A stretch of 64,000 bases of DNA from Henriciella sp. (GTDB lineage Bacteria > Pseudomonadota > Alphaproteobacteria > Caulobacterales > Hyphomonadaceae). The DNA lies in assembly GCF_029937755.1 (NCBI RefSeq), contig NZ_JAPYPG010000005.1, positions 186,001 to 250,000 of the forward strand, given 5' to 3'. The translations under genes were made by a program, and so were the position numbers. The notes under the pieces were generated by a model. The model was not told where the DNA came from, did no database searches, and was given only the letters and a program-made list of their open reading frames with translations. This document shows positions 37,972-47,800 of this stretch, one piece after another (positions within the stretch are counted from its first letter, which is position 1; every line of letters starts with the position of its first letter).

Positions 37972-38841
37972 ATGAACTGGGACGACCTCAAGATTTTCCT
38001 CGATGTGACGCGCCAATCCAAGCTGGATGAAGCCGCAGCCCACCTGCATCTCGATGCGACCACAGTCAGTCGGCGCATCAAGCGGCTGGAGCAGGAGCTT
38101 GGACTCACCCTGTTCGAACGCACACGGCGCGGGCACATCCTCACACCATCCGGCGAGCGCCTGGCCGCACGCGTCGAGGCGATGGAGTCGCTCTCGCTCG
38201 ATATCCAGTCGGAAAGCGCATCGGAACAGAGCGCGGCCGGGCGTATCCGGCTCGGCGTCACAGAAGGCCTTGGCTCTGCCGTCATCGCCCCGGCGCTCGG
38301 CAGCTTCAAGCGCCAGCACCCGAAGATCGATGTCGATCTGATCGCGCTGTCCGGCTTTGTCAGTGTACCGAAGCGCCAGGCCGACATGTCCATCCTGCTG
38401 ACGCGACCATCGGCGGGCCGGCTGAAGGTCAAGAAGCTCGCCGACTATTCGCTGAAACTCTATGGCGCCACGGGCTATATCGACCGGCATCCGCCGATCA
38501 CCTCACGCTCTGACCTGCAGCGCCACACGCTGATCGGCTATGTCGACGACCTCATCTACTCCTCACAGCTGCGCTATTTTGACGAACTCCTGCCGGGCCT
38601 CACGCCGCAGCTGTGCAGTCCCAGCATCGTGGCGCAGGTCGAGATGGTCTCAGCCGGCGCCGGGCTTGGCATCCTGCCGGTCTTCATGGCCGAGCGCCTG
38701 CCCCATCTGAAGCCGCTCCTGCCTGCCGACATCCATGTGACAAGGTCCTTCTGGCTATCGCTGCATGAGGATGTTGCCGGCCTCACACGCAACCGGCTGA
38801 TGGCCGATTTCCTCGGCCAGCTCCTGCACGACCTGCACTGA
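37972..38841 (+). CDS. LysR-family transcriptional regulator
   Basis: The 289-residue protein has a winged HTH at residues about 3-62 (LDEAAAHLHLDATTVSRRIK, then LERGLTLFERTRRG-like) and an effector-binding domain with AGAGLGILPVFMAERL. It is divergent from mmsA across 111 bases, the usual arrangement for LysR control of its neighbour, so regulation of valine degradation is inferred. Its leader holds CCTGC-GTTTTT-GCAGG, a small hairpin just before the start. Confidence 0.88.
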   Translation: MNWDDLKIFLDVTRQSKLDEAAAHLHLDATTVSRRIKRLEQELGLTLFERTRRGHILTPSGERLAARVEAMESLSLDIQSESASEQSAAGRIRLGVTEGLGSAVIAPALGSFKRQHPKIDVDLIALSGFVSVPKRQADMSILLTRPSAGRLKVKKLADYSLKLYGATGYIDRHPPITSRSDLQRHTLIGYVDDLIYSSQLRYFDELLPGLTPQLCSPSIVAQVEMVSAGAGLGILPVFMAERLPHLKPLLPADIHVTRSFWLSLHEDVAGLTRNRLMADFLGQLLHDLH

Positions 38842-38845
38842 AGCC

Positions 38846-39385
38846 TCAGGCCTCGGCGCCCGTCTTTTCGGCCTTGTGGACCTGCATGTGCGCAGGGGGC
38901 TTGGAGAAATTCGGCTCCTTTGCCTCAAGCGCGGCAAGCGCTTCCTTGCGGTCTTCCTCATTGAAGCTGCCAGTGGTCAGGCAGAATTCGACGAGATTGT
39001 CGTTCGGGTCCTTGGTGTAGATCGACTTGCACCAGTTGTGGTCGATCTCCATCACGTCGAGCCCGGCATCCAGCCACTGTTCCTTGCGGCGCTCGAAATC
39101 AGCCTCATCTGCAACATCGAAGGAGATGTGGTTGATGTGCTCCGGCACACCCGCAGCCTTGGAGAGGTTGGTCTCGAAGTTTTCCGTTCCAGGCATGTCG
39201 TGCATTTCCCAGAAGGCGATGAACTTGTTGTCGTCTTCCATGCGGTAGAAAAAGTGCTTCGCCCAGCCGCCGCCCGGCGACGGACCGACCTCGACCTTCA
39301 CCAGGTCGAACCCCAGAACACCCTCGTAAAAGGCGTGAATCTTGTTCATGTCGCGCGCGGCGAGCGCCAGGTGGTGGTAGCCCAT
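38846..39385 (-). CDS. VOC-family (glyoxalase/dioxygenase-like) protein
   Basis: The 179-residue protein has the vicinal-oxygen-chelate repeat: YHHLALAARDMNKIHAFYEGVLGF at the start, then EHINHISFDVADEADFERRK, and KDPNDNLVEFCL at the end. The His, His and Glu positions expected to chelate metal are present (HHLAL, INHISF, VEFC). A 35-residue charged tail follows. Substrate is unknown. Two bases separate it from the upstream peroxidase-like gene, so the pair is an operon. Confidence 0.83.
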   Translation of the reverse strand: MGYHHLALAARDMNKIHAFYEGVLGFDLVKVEVGPSPGGGWAKHFFYRMEDDNKFIAFWEMHDMPGTENFETNLSKAAGVPEHINHISFDVADEADFERRKEQWLDAGLDVMEIDHNWCKSIYTKDPNDNLVEFCLTTGSFNEEDRKEALAALEAKEPNFSKPPAHMQVHKAEKTGAEA

Positions 39386-39387
39386 GC

Positions 39388-40038
39388 TCAGTCCTCCCTC
39401 TTCTTCTTGTCGTCGACCATGCTCATGACGTCATCGCTTGAGCCATCCGGTGCAGCGACTTCCACGACCCGTTCGTCGACATCGTCATATTCGAGCCGCA
39501 GCGCCCGGCTCATCGTCGCATGCATATCATAAGTCGCGGTGACATAGGTCAGCTCGAGGATTTCCTCGTCAGACAGGTGTGCCTTCAGCGCCTCGAATAT
39601 ACCATCCGGTACACGCCCGCCCTGCAGGACCAGGCAATCGGTATAGGCGAGCACCGCACGCTCAATCGGTGACCAGCAGTCGGCAACAGGCCAGTGAGGG
39701 ATCGCCTCGATCTGCTCCTCCGAAAGGCCAACATCGCGGCAAGCCTTGCAGTGCTGGGAGAAAACGAATTGCGAGCCCCGCGCCCAGCCGGCCCGGATCT
39801 GGCCGAGTTCACGCAGCTTCGGATCGATCTTGCGGTTCTTCGATCGATAGAACTGGAACCCCTCGGTCGTGTGCTTGAAGGCGTCCGGGACCAGAGCGAA
39901 AACGGTCCACCAGTTGCCGGGCGTGCCCGTTGCCGTCCCCGGCTGCTCGACCGGGTCGCGGTCACCAAACAGCATCTCATAAAGCTTCAGCGCAAAGGGA
40001 TCGGCATCCTTGCGCGGCACCTGCCTCAGTCTCGGCAT
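39388..40038 (-). CDS. Carboxymuconolactone decarboxylase/AhpD-like protein
   Basis: The 216-residue all-alpha protein fits the CMD/AhpD family: RELGQIRAGWARGSQFVFSQ followed by HCKACRDVGLSEEQI, a CxxC-containing helix that in AhpD-type members is redox-active. ERAVLAYTDCLVLQGG is another family segment. Annotated functions in this family range from decarboxylases to alkylhydroperoxidases. The CxxC favours a redox role. It is co-transcribed with the VOC gene and begins 93 bases from the XylR-like operator at 40131, on the far side from the PEPC-like gene. Confidence 0.8.
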   Translation of the reverse strand: MPRLRQVPRKDADPFALKLYEMLFGDRDPVEQPGTATGTPGNWWTVFALVPDAFKHTTEGFQFYRSKNRKIDPKLRELGQIRAGWARGSQFVFSQHCKACRDVGLSEEQIEAIPHWPVADCWSPIERAVLAYTDCLVLQGGRVPDGIFEALKAHLSDEEILELTYVTATYDMHATMSRALRLEYDDVDERVVEVAAPDGSSDDVMSMVDDKKKRED

Positions 40039-40130
40039 CGCATCCTCCCATGGTCTGATGGCCTCTACCGGGCCTTGCCGCTACATAAAGCCACGGATCG
40101 TGCCCTTGCGCCACGCTGACACCGCGTCAA

Positions 40131-40144
40131 TGATAACGCTAACT
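40131..40144. promoter_or_regulatory. XylR-like operator before the PEPC-like gene
   Basis: TGATAACGCTAACT matches the best operator at 13 of 14 positions. It lies in the 243-base divergent gap, 138 bases before the PEPC-like ATG and 93 bases before the CMD-family ATG, far from the xylose island. Confidence 0.6.
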
Positions 40145-40281
40145 GACTGGCTGTTTGGCGTGGCCGAACTTTCCGGCAAGCTGGGGGAGCGGTTGCTTGA
40201 CACCAGCGTTGTGCTCACAACACAGATTTTGAGGAAGGTGGTGATTGTCACGTCACCGCATAAGGAGAGAATGGAGAGAGG

Positions 40282-43119
40282 ATGGCAGACGCGCAGCCCC
40301 GAAGGACATCCCCCCTGCCGCTCGACCGGGACGCCATACTCGACCGTCTGCGCTTTCATGCCTCCGAGATCGAAAACGACCCTCTGACCAATTCCGTCTT
40401 TGCGCTGGCGCTCGAACTCTTCCAGGACCTCGACAGTGAACAGACCTCACTCACGGATCTGACAAGCCTCATCGACACGTTCCACTTCGACCTGCTGTGC
40501 GACCGGGCCACACGGTTTAGGGAGCAGCACGTAGCTGTGGTTAATGGATCTCCCTGGAGCGGGGTGAGAGCCACGCTGGAAAGAGCCGCCGAAGAAGGCT
40601 TCGACGCCTTCAGCCACAGCATCGGCACGGCTCGCGGTGGTATCGTTTTCACTGCACACCCGACCTTCGCCCTCTCGCAATCCCTCCGCAAAGCCTTTGC
40701 TGAGTATGTGTCCGGAGATGACGAGACGAGCAGGGAAACGCTGCGAGCCGAGGCCAACAAGCCGAACCGCGACTGGCCTGACCAGATCACCCTGCTCAGC
40801 GAGCACGAAGAAGCTCAGGAGGCCATTGCCAATGCGCGTGATGCCGCACGCACCTATGGCGAGCTGATCGTCGGGATCGCGCAGAACGCCTTCCCGGATG
40901 ACTGGCGTGACTTCCGCCCGGTCCTCCCGACCATCGCCAGCTGGGTCGGCTATGATCTCGACGGGCGCACCGACATCCACTGGTCGCAATCCATTGCGCT
41001 GCGCCTGCGCGAGAAGGAAGCCCAGCTCGGCTATTACTCAGAGCGGCTGGCCGGTCTCGATGCGAACGGCAAACTGGACGCGCTGCAGGACAGGCTGGAA
41101 AAGGCAAGGATCCATACCGGCGAGGCCGCCGCCCTGTTCGAGGGCGACCTGTTTGACCCCGATACGCTGATTGAAGCCGCAAACTTTCTCACAGCAGACG
41201 CCACCGACAAGCTGACGGACGCCTGTGAAATCATTGCGCCACTCACGGCACTGATCGAAGACGAGGCGACGGACGCCGCCTTTGCCGGCAAGCTGCAGGT
41301 CCTGCGGGCCGAGGTCGAAGCCCTGCAGCTTGGCACGGCGCGCATCCATCTGCGCGTCAACGCTGCCCAGGTCCGCACCGTCCTGTCGCGGGACCTCAAT
41401 CTCGAAACCGAAGACAATGAACTTGGCCGCGTGGCGCTAAGCCAGCTCTCTGACATGGCGGACTCCAATGAGGTCCGCCCGGTCAATTTCGCCGATCTGT
41501 TCATCGAACAGTCGACCGCGCGCCGCCAGTTCATGATGTGCGCGCAGATCCTGAAGCATATCGATGCCGGCTCGCCGATCCGCTTCCTGATCGCGGAAAG
41601 CGAGAACCCGGCCACCGTGATGGGCGCGCTGCATCTCGCCCGGCAATACGGCGTCGATCATGCCCTCGACATCTCGCCGCTCTTCGAAACACCGGAAGCG
41701 CTGGAGACTGGCGGGCGGTTCGTCGAACGTCTGCTGGAGGAGCCTGCCTTCGTCGATTATGTCCGCCATCGCGGCTATCTCTCCATCCAGCTCGGTTTCT
41801 CCGATTCCGGCCGCTTCATTGGCCAGGTCGCTGGGAATATGGCGATCGAGCGGATCCACAATCTCATCGGCCGGGCGCTGGGCGACAAGGTGCCGGGCGT
41901 CGGCCTGCTCTTCTTCAATACGCACGGCGAATCCATGGGCCGCGGTGCCTATCCCGGCAGCTTCGAGCAGCGCTTCGACCATCTGCTCACCCGCTGGACA
42001 CGGGCCGGCCTCGTGCGCCGGAACATCCAGCCCCTGCACGAGGTGAGCTTCCAGGGGGGTGATGGCTTCCTGCACTTCGGGACGCCTGCCCTTTCCGAAG
42101 CGACCTATGCCGCCTTCTGCGAACACATCCTCTCGCCGACGGATACCGCGCTGGATGATCCTTTCTATAAGCAGACCGACTTTGTCTGGGATGCCTACCG
42201 GGCGCTTCGCGGCTGGCATGAAGCGCTTTTCCACGATGGCGACTATGCCCGGCTGCTTGGTGGCTTCACGTCCGGCTTCCTGGTCAAGGCCGGCTCGCGC
42301 CCGGTCAAACGGGCCGGCAGTATTTCCGGGCCGTCCGCCATCCGCGCCATCTCGCATAATGCAATGCTGCAACAGCTTGGCGTGCCGCTGAACTCCGCCT
42401 GCGGCATTGGCTCCTCGATGCCGCGTGAGACGGAGACGCTGAAGGATCTGATCAACGCCTCGCCACGCATGCATGCGCTCGTCATGCTCGCCGTGCAGGC
42501 CCGGATGCTGACCAGCCTTCCAACGCTGCGCGGCTATGCGAGCGTCTACGATCCGGAAGTCTGGCTGGCCCTCGCCAAGCACCGGGACGTAAAGAACGAG
42601 GAGGCGCTACGCCGCGTCGCGAACTCTGTCACCGACTATACGACAACCACCAGCCTCAAGCGCATCAACAATATTCTTGCCGTCGACCTGATCAAGTTCG
42701 ACCGCCTGCTTGCCACGCTCGATGATGCCCCTTCGGTCGAGGCCCGCCACGAAGCACGGCTGGAAATGCATGCCCTGCATGCGCTTCGCCAAGCGATCAT
42801 GATGTATGCGCTCAGCCTTGTCGGCCGGCTGCGCACGCTCTCGGCCCGGCACGATACGAGCCTTGAAGACATCATCGGCCTGTTACTCGACCTGCGCCTG
42901 GAAGACGCCGCCGACATGCTGGAGAAAATCTATCCGGCGTCCCGGAACGATACGGATCTGATCAAGGGTGTTTCAGAACAGGGCTTCGAAGGCGCGTCGA
43001 CAAGCGCGGCCGGCTATGACCAGCTCCACCGGGACATCATTCAGCCCCTCCGTCTGACCGGCGAACTGGTACGGCGTATTTCAGTTTCCAATTGTCATGC
43101 CTTTGGCGCCTGGGGCTAG
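40282..43119 (+). CDS. Phosphoenolpyruvate carboxylase-like protein with altered active site
   Basis: The 945-residue protein has the PEPC architecture and several family landmarks: VFTAHPTFAL (His126, equivalent to E. coli His138), RIHLR (Arg358, near Arg396), a GFSDSGR box, GRGAYPG, and GSRPVKR followed by SAIRAISHNAML. The catalytic loop is changed. The Lys of GYSDSxKD is Arg511, and the FHGRGG loop reads FNTHGE, so His579 and Arg581 (E. coli) become Asn546 and His548; only Arg554 (Arg587) remains. The usual C-terminal NTG is absent; it ends HAFGAWG. Carboxylation of PEP is therefore doubtful. GGAGAGAGG precedes the ATG. It stands 186 bases before pfaD and may belong to that locus. Confidence 0.8.
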   Translation: MADAQPRRTSPLPLDRDAILDRLRFHASEIENDPLTNSVFALALELFQDLDSEQTSLTDLTSLIDTFHFDLLCDRATRFREQHVAVVNGSPWSGVRATLERAAEEGFDAFSHSIGTARGGIVFTAHPTFALSQSLRKAFAEYVSGDDETSRETLRAEANKPNRDWPDQITLLSEHEEAQEAIANARDAARTYGELIVGIAQNAFPDDWRDFRPVLPTIASWVGYDLDGRTDIHWSQSIALRLREKEAQLGYYSERLAGLDANGKLDALQDRLEKARIHTGEAAALFEGDLFDPDTLIEAANFLTADATDKLTDACEIIAPLTALIEDEATDAAFAGKLQVLRAEVEALQLGTARIHLRVNAAQVRTVLSRDLNLETEDNELGRVALSQLSDMADSNEVRPVNFADLFIEQSTARRQFMMCAQILKHIDAGSPIRFLIAESENPATVMGALHLARQYGVDHALDISPLFETPEALETGGRFVERLLEEPAFVDYVRHRGYLSIQLGFSDSGRFIGQVAGNMAIERIHNLIGRALGDKVPGVGLLFFNTHGESMGRGAYPGSFEQRFDHLLTRWTRAGLVRRNIQPLHEVSFQGGDGFLHFGTPALSEATYAAFCEHILSPTDTALDDPFYKQTDFVWDAYRALRGWHEALFHDGDYARLLGGFTSGFLVKAGSRPVKRAGSISGPSAIRAISHNAMLQQLGVPLNSACGIGSSMPRETETLKDLINASPRMHALVMLAVQARMLTSLPTLRGYASVYDPEVWLALAKHRDVKNEEALRRVANSVTDYTTTTSLKRINNILAVDLIKFDRLLATLDDAPSVEARHEARLEMHALHALRQAIMMYALSLVGRLRTLSARHDTSLEDIIGLLLDLRLEDAADMLEKIYPASRNDTDLIKGVSEQGFEGASTSAAGYDQLHRDIIQPLRLTGELVRRISVSNCHAFGAWG

Positions 43120-43232
43120 GAATAACGGGCATGGCAAAGATTAAGGCCGCCCGGCCCGCATACTGCTGAAAACACTACAGATTGCATTTGAAACTATTTG
43201 CTGTCGTCCGGTTTCGGCCTGTCACGCGAATC

Positions 43233-43248
43233 TGGTGCAAATGGTGCA
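43233..43248. repeat. Direct repeat in the pfaD leader
   Basis: TGGTGCA occurs at 43233-43239 and 43242-43248, a nine-base period, in the 186-base gap before pfaD. It could be a binding site for a regulator; the evidence is spacing only. Confidence 0.25.
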
Positions 43249-43305
43249 TTGCGAAAAAGCACGATTCGCGAGTACGGTTACAACCAGAAGGGGAATGGAA
43301 GCATC

Positions 43306-44811
43306 GTGTTGACCTCATCACCGCTTCATTCGGAATCATCCGCCTCAACCGGCCCGGTTGAAGCCCGCCGCGCATTCCCGTCTCAGCAGACTGCAGGCAC
43401 CGCTCTGGACATCTATCCCGAATGGCTGGGCGACCAGCGCTTCAGTCATCAGCATGGCAGCCGCTTCTGTTACGTCGTGGGGGAAATGGCCCGCGGTATC
43501 GCGACCCCGCTTATGGTTATTGAGGCCGTAAAGGCCGGTCTGGTCGGCTTCTATGGCAGCGCTGGCCTGCGGCCTGAAACGATTGCCGCCGGCATTGACG
43601 AAATCGAGGCCGGTCTCGGCAAGAACGCGCCAGCCTGGGGGGCCAACCTCATCCACTCTCCACAGCAGCCGGGCTATGAACGCGCCGTGGTGGACCTCTT
43701 CCTGGCGCGTGGCGTCGCCCGCGTCTCGGCCTCTGCCTTCATGGCGCTGTCCAAGGAGATCGTGCGCTACAGTGCCAGAGGCCTGTCGCGTGCCGAAGAT
43801 GGCAGCATTGCCCGCTCCACCCATGTCTTTGCCAAGGTCTCCCGCGCTGAGGTGGCGCGTCACTTCATGGCGCCGGCACCCGACAAGCTTCTTGCTGGCC
43901 TTGTGTCCGCAGGCGATATCAGCGCCGAACAGGCAGAGCTTGCGAAGCTCGTTCCCGTGGCTGCCGACATCACGGCCGAATCCGACAGTGGCGGCCACAC
44001 AGACAATCGCCCGGCCGGCCCGCTTTTCTCCTCGCTTTTACGCACGCGTGAAGATGTCTGCGCAGAGTACGGCCTCTCGCCAGACATGATCAGGATCGGC
44101 CTGGCCGGAGGGATCGGTACGCCCTGGGCAGCTGCCGCCGCCTACCAGATGGGCGCGGCCTATATCCTCACTGGCTCGATCAACCAGGCCGCCATCGAAT
44201 CCGGCCTGTCGCCCGAAGGCCGAAAGCTGCTCGCAGAGGCTGGTCCGGCGGACGTCGCAATGGCACCTGCCGCCGACATGTTCGAGCAGGGTGTCGAAGT
44301 CCAGGTACTCAAACGCGGCACGCTGTTCGCGATGCGCGGCAAGCGGATGTGGGAGATCTACAAGGCCCGCTCCGGTTTCGAAGACTGCACGCCTGACGAG
44401 CAGAAATTCATCGAGACCGCGCTTGGCGAACCCTTCGCTGCCGCCTGGGAGCGGACGCGTGCCTATATGCAGGGCGCCAATCCGAAGGAACTTGCGCTCG
44501 CCGAAGCCGAGCCGCGCCGCAAGCTCGCGCTTGTTTTCCGCCGCTATCTCTTTTTCGGAGCACAGTGGGCCCGCGATGGCGAGGCGGCCCGGCTGCGCGA
44601 CTTCCAGATCTGGTGCGGGCCGGCCATGGGCGCGTTCAACGAATGGGCAAAGGGAAGCCCGCTCGAAGCGCTTGAAAACCGGACCGTGCGCCAGATCGCG
44701 TGGAACCTGCTGGACGGGGCAGCGCACATCACCCGCATGCAGGCCATGAGAGCCACCGGCCACGACGTGCCCGGTTCAGCCTTTGGTTACCAACCGGGGC
44801 TATTTCAGTAA
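43306..44811 (+). CDS. pfaD: Trans-acting enoyl reductase PfaD
   Basis: The FMN-dependent enoyl reductase reduces double bonds on acyl-ACP of the Pfa synthase. The protein (501 residues from GTG 43306) shows the PfaD pattern: YVVGEMARGIATPLMVIEAV, GFYGSAGLRPETI, WGANLIHSPQQPGYERAVVD, DITAESDSGGHTDNRP, IGLAGGIGTPWAAAAAYQMG, and a C-terminal helical half with FQIWCGPAMGAFNEW. The start is uncertain: no ATG is in frame, and GTG 43306 has GAAGGGG some 12 bases upstream. It precedes pfaA by 28 bases. Confidence 0.93.
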   Translation: MLTSSPLHSESSASTGPVEARRAFPSQQTAGTALDIYPEWLGDQRFSHQHGSRFCYVVGEMARGIATPLMVIEAVKAGLVGFYGSAGLRPETIAAGIDEIEAGLGKNAPAWGANLIHSPQQPGYERAVVDLFLARGVARVSASAFMALSKEIVRYSARGLSRAEDGSIARSTHVFAKVSRAEVARHFMAPAPDKLLAGLVSAGDISAEQAELAKLVPVAADITAESDSGGHTDNRPAGPLFSSLLRTREDVCAEYGLSPDMIRIGLAGGIGTPWAAAAAYQMGAAYILTGSINQAAIESGLSPEGRKLLAEAGPADVAMAPAADMFEQGVEVQVLKRGTLFAMRGKRMWEIYKARSGFEDCTPDEQKFIETALGEPFAAAWERTRAYMQGANPKELALAEAEPRRKLALVFRRYLFFGAQWARDGEAARLRDFQIWCGPAMGAFNEWAKGSPLEALENRTVRQIAWNLLDGAAHITRMQAMRATGHDVPGSAFGYQPGLFQ

Positions 44812-44839
44812 CGTTTGATTAGCGGAGGGGCTGATCAGA

Positions 44840-47800
44840 ATGACCAGTAAGACCACTCATCCAGCCGATATCGCCGTTGTAGGCCTCGGCGCCATGTTTC
44901 CGGGACGCGGCAACACTGCAGGCTTCTGGCGCGACATCGCCGAAGGCGTCGATACGCTCGGCCCGGTGCCAGAGACCCACTGGCTGATCGAGGACTATTA
45001 CGACGCCGACCCGCGCGCGAAGGACAAGACCTATGGACGCCGGGGCGGTTTCCTCTCACCGCAAGGCTTCGATCCCCTCGCATTCGGCATCCCGCCCAAC
45101 CAGATCGAGGCGACCGACACCGCCCAGCTTCTGGCCCTGATCGTGGCCCAGCAGGCCCTCGATGAGGCCGAAGCCGCGACCAATGGTGTGATCGACCGCA
45201 AGCGCACGAGCTGCGTCCTCGGTGTCGCGTCGGCCACCGAACTGGTTGGCCATATGTCCGGGCGCCTGCAGCGTCCGGCCTGGGTAAAAGGCCTTCGCGA
45301 AGCCGGCCTGCCGGAAACCCAGGTGCAGGAGATCGCCGACCGGATTTCCTCGAATTTCTCTGAATGGAAGGAAAGCACCTTCCCTGGCCTGCTCGGCAAT
45401 GTCGTCGCCGGGCGTATCGCCAACCGGATGGACCTTGGCGGCTCGAATTTCGTCACCGATGCAGCGTGCGCGTCTTCGCTCTCTGCCGTGCAGGTCGCAC
45501 TGCACGAGCTCAACTCCGGCGACAGCGACATGGTGCTCGCCGGGGGTGTCGACACGCTGAACGACATCCTGATGTATATGTGCTTCTCGAAGACGCCGGC
45601 ACTTTCCCCGACTGAGGATTGCCGCCCCTTCTCGGACAAGGCCGACGGCACCATGCTCGGCGAAGGCATTGGCATTGTCGCGCTACGCCGCCTCGAAGAT
45701 GCCGAGCGTGATGGCAACCGCATCCATGCGGTGATCAAGGGTATCGGCGCGGGGTCTGATGGCCGGGCCACCGCAATCTATGCGCCCCTGCCTGACGGTC
45801 AGGCCCGTGCGCTGAAACGCGCTTACGAACAGGCTGGGTACGATCCTCGCACTGTGGAGCTGATCGAGGCCCATGGCACGGGCACGAAAGCCGGCGACGC
45901 CGCGGAGCTCGGTGGACTGAAGCTGGTCTTCTCGCCAGACGGTGAGCCGGTCGATGAGCCGTGGTGCGCCATCGGGTCGGTAAAATCCCAGATCGGTCAC
46001 ACCAAGGCGGCTGCAGGCTCAGCCAGCCTCATCAAGACTGTGATGGCCCTGTCCCGCAAGGCCTATCCGCCAACGATCAAGGTCGACCAGCGCGCGCCAG
46101 CGCTCACCGGTTCGCCCTTCTATCCCAACCGGGAACTGCGACCCTGGGTTCGCAAATCAGACCATGCTCGCCGCGCGGCTGTCAGCAGCTTCGGTTTTGG
46201 CGGTTCGAATTTTCACCTGACACTGGAAGAATATACCGGACCCAACGCCGCCCAGCCCGAGCGCACCCTGTCAGCCGAACTCTTCATGATCTCTGCCGAC
46301 ACCCCCGAGCGCCTGGAAAAGATCCTCGAAGCGCTCGCCGCCCGGCTGGAGCATGAGGAAGACCTCGCCATCGTTGCGTCGGAAACCCACAGCGCCTTCG
46401 ACATCACCGCGCCCTGCCGCGCCTCGATCGTCGCTACCGACAATGAGGACTATGCCGAGAAAGCCGGCAAGCTCGCCTGGCTGCTCAGCTCAGCTCAGGC
46501 CGAAGCCGCGCCGCGCCCGAAAGGTGTCAGCGTCTCACTGTCACCGGCCAGCCCCGGCAAGCTTGCCTTCCTGATGCCCGGCCAGGGCAGCCAGTATGTT
46601 GGCATGGGCCGCGACCTGGCTCTCGCCTTCCCCGAAGCGCGCACGGCCTGGGATCTCGCCGCCAGCCACAAGAAGACCGGCAAGCAGGCGTTGCACAATC
46701 TCGCCTTTCCGCCCTCGGCCTATACGCCCGAGGAGGCTGTCGAGCAGGCCGACCGGCTGACTGCGATGGAGAATGCCCAACCCGCACTCGCCGCCGCCTC
46801 GCTCGCCGTTCTCGCCGTGCTCGACAAGGCCGGGCTGTCGCCTGAAATGGCTGCCGGCCACAGCTTCGGCGAGATCATGGCGCTGCAAGCCGCTGGTGCC
46901 CTGAGCGCGGATGACGCGCTCACCGTGGCCCACAAGCGGGCAAAGCTGATGGCCAAGGCCGCCGCATCGAATGAAGGCGCCATGCTGGCCACGCAGGCCG
47001 CCGCAGAAGCCCTCGCACCGATCCTGGAAGACCATCCGGATGTCGTCATCGCTAATGACAATGCTCCAACGCAGACGGTGCTATCCGGCCCGGTCGAAGC
47101 GATTGAGGCCGCCCGCGCCGCCATCGAAGCGGCCGGTATCAAGGCCCGGCGGCTGCCCGTGGCCTCGGCATTCCATTCGCCGATCGTTGCTGGCGCCGTC
47201 GATCCGTTCCGCAAGGCGCTGGAGAAGGTGGACTTCGCCAAGGCCCGCTTCCCGGTCTTCGCCAATGTCTCGGCGAAACGCTATCCGCTTGCCTATGCAA
47301 GACAGCGCGACCTGCTGGCCACGCAGATCGAAAGCCCGGTCAAGTTCCGCTCCATCATCGAGGCGATGGCCGAAGACGGCGTCACCACCTTTGTCGAGGC
47401 AGGCCCCGGTACGGTGCTGACCGCCCTTGTCGGCCAGATCCTGCCCGGCAAGGCAAACGCCGTCGCGCTCGACGACAAGAAGGGTGACGGTCTCGCCGCT
47501 TTCCTCTCCGGCCTCGGCAAGCTTGCCGTGCTCGGCCACGCAGTCGATTTCAAGGCACTCTTCGCCAACATGCCCGCGCCGCAACCACGCAAGCCGCGCT
47601 CGAAACATGCGATCGACCTGAACGGCGCGAATTACCACAAGCCCTATCCGCCCAAAGGCGGCGCCGCGTCCCTGCCGCCGCCCAATCCTGAGCGGAGCGC
47701 GCCAGCGCAGCCAGCCGCCGCCGCGACCCGCCCGGAGCCGCGCACCGTGGCGCCGCCATCACCCACGCCCAAGCCCGACCAGACGCCGGAACCACCGGCG

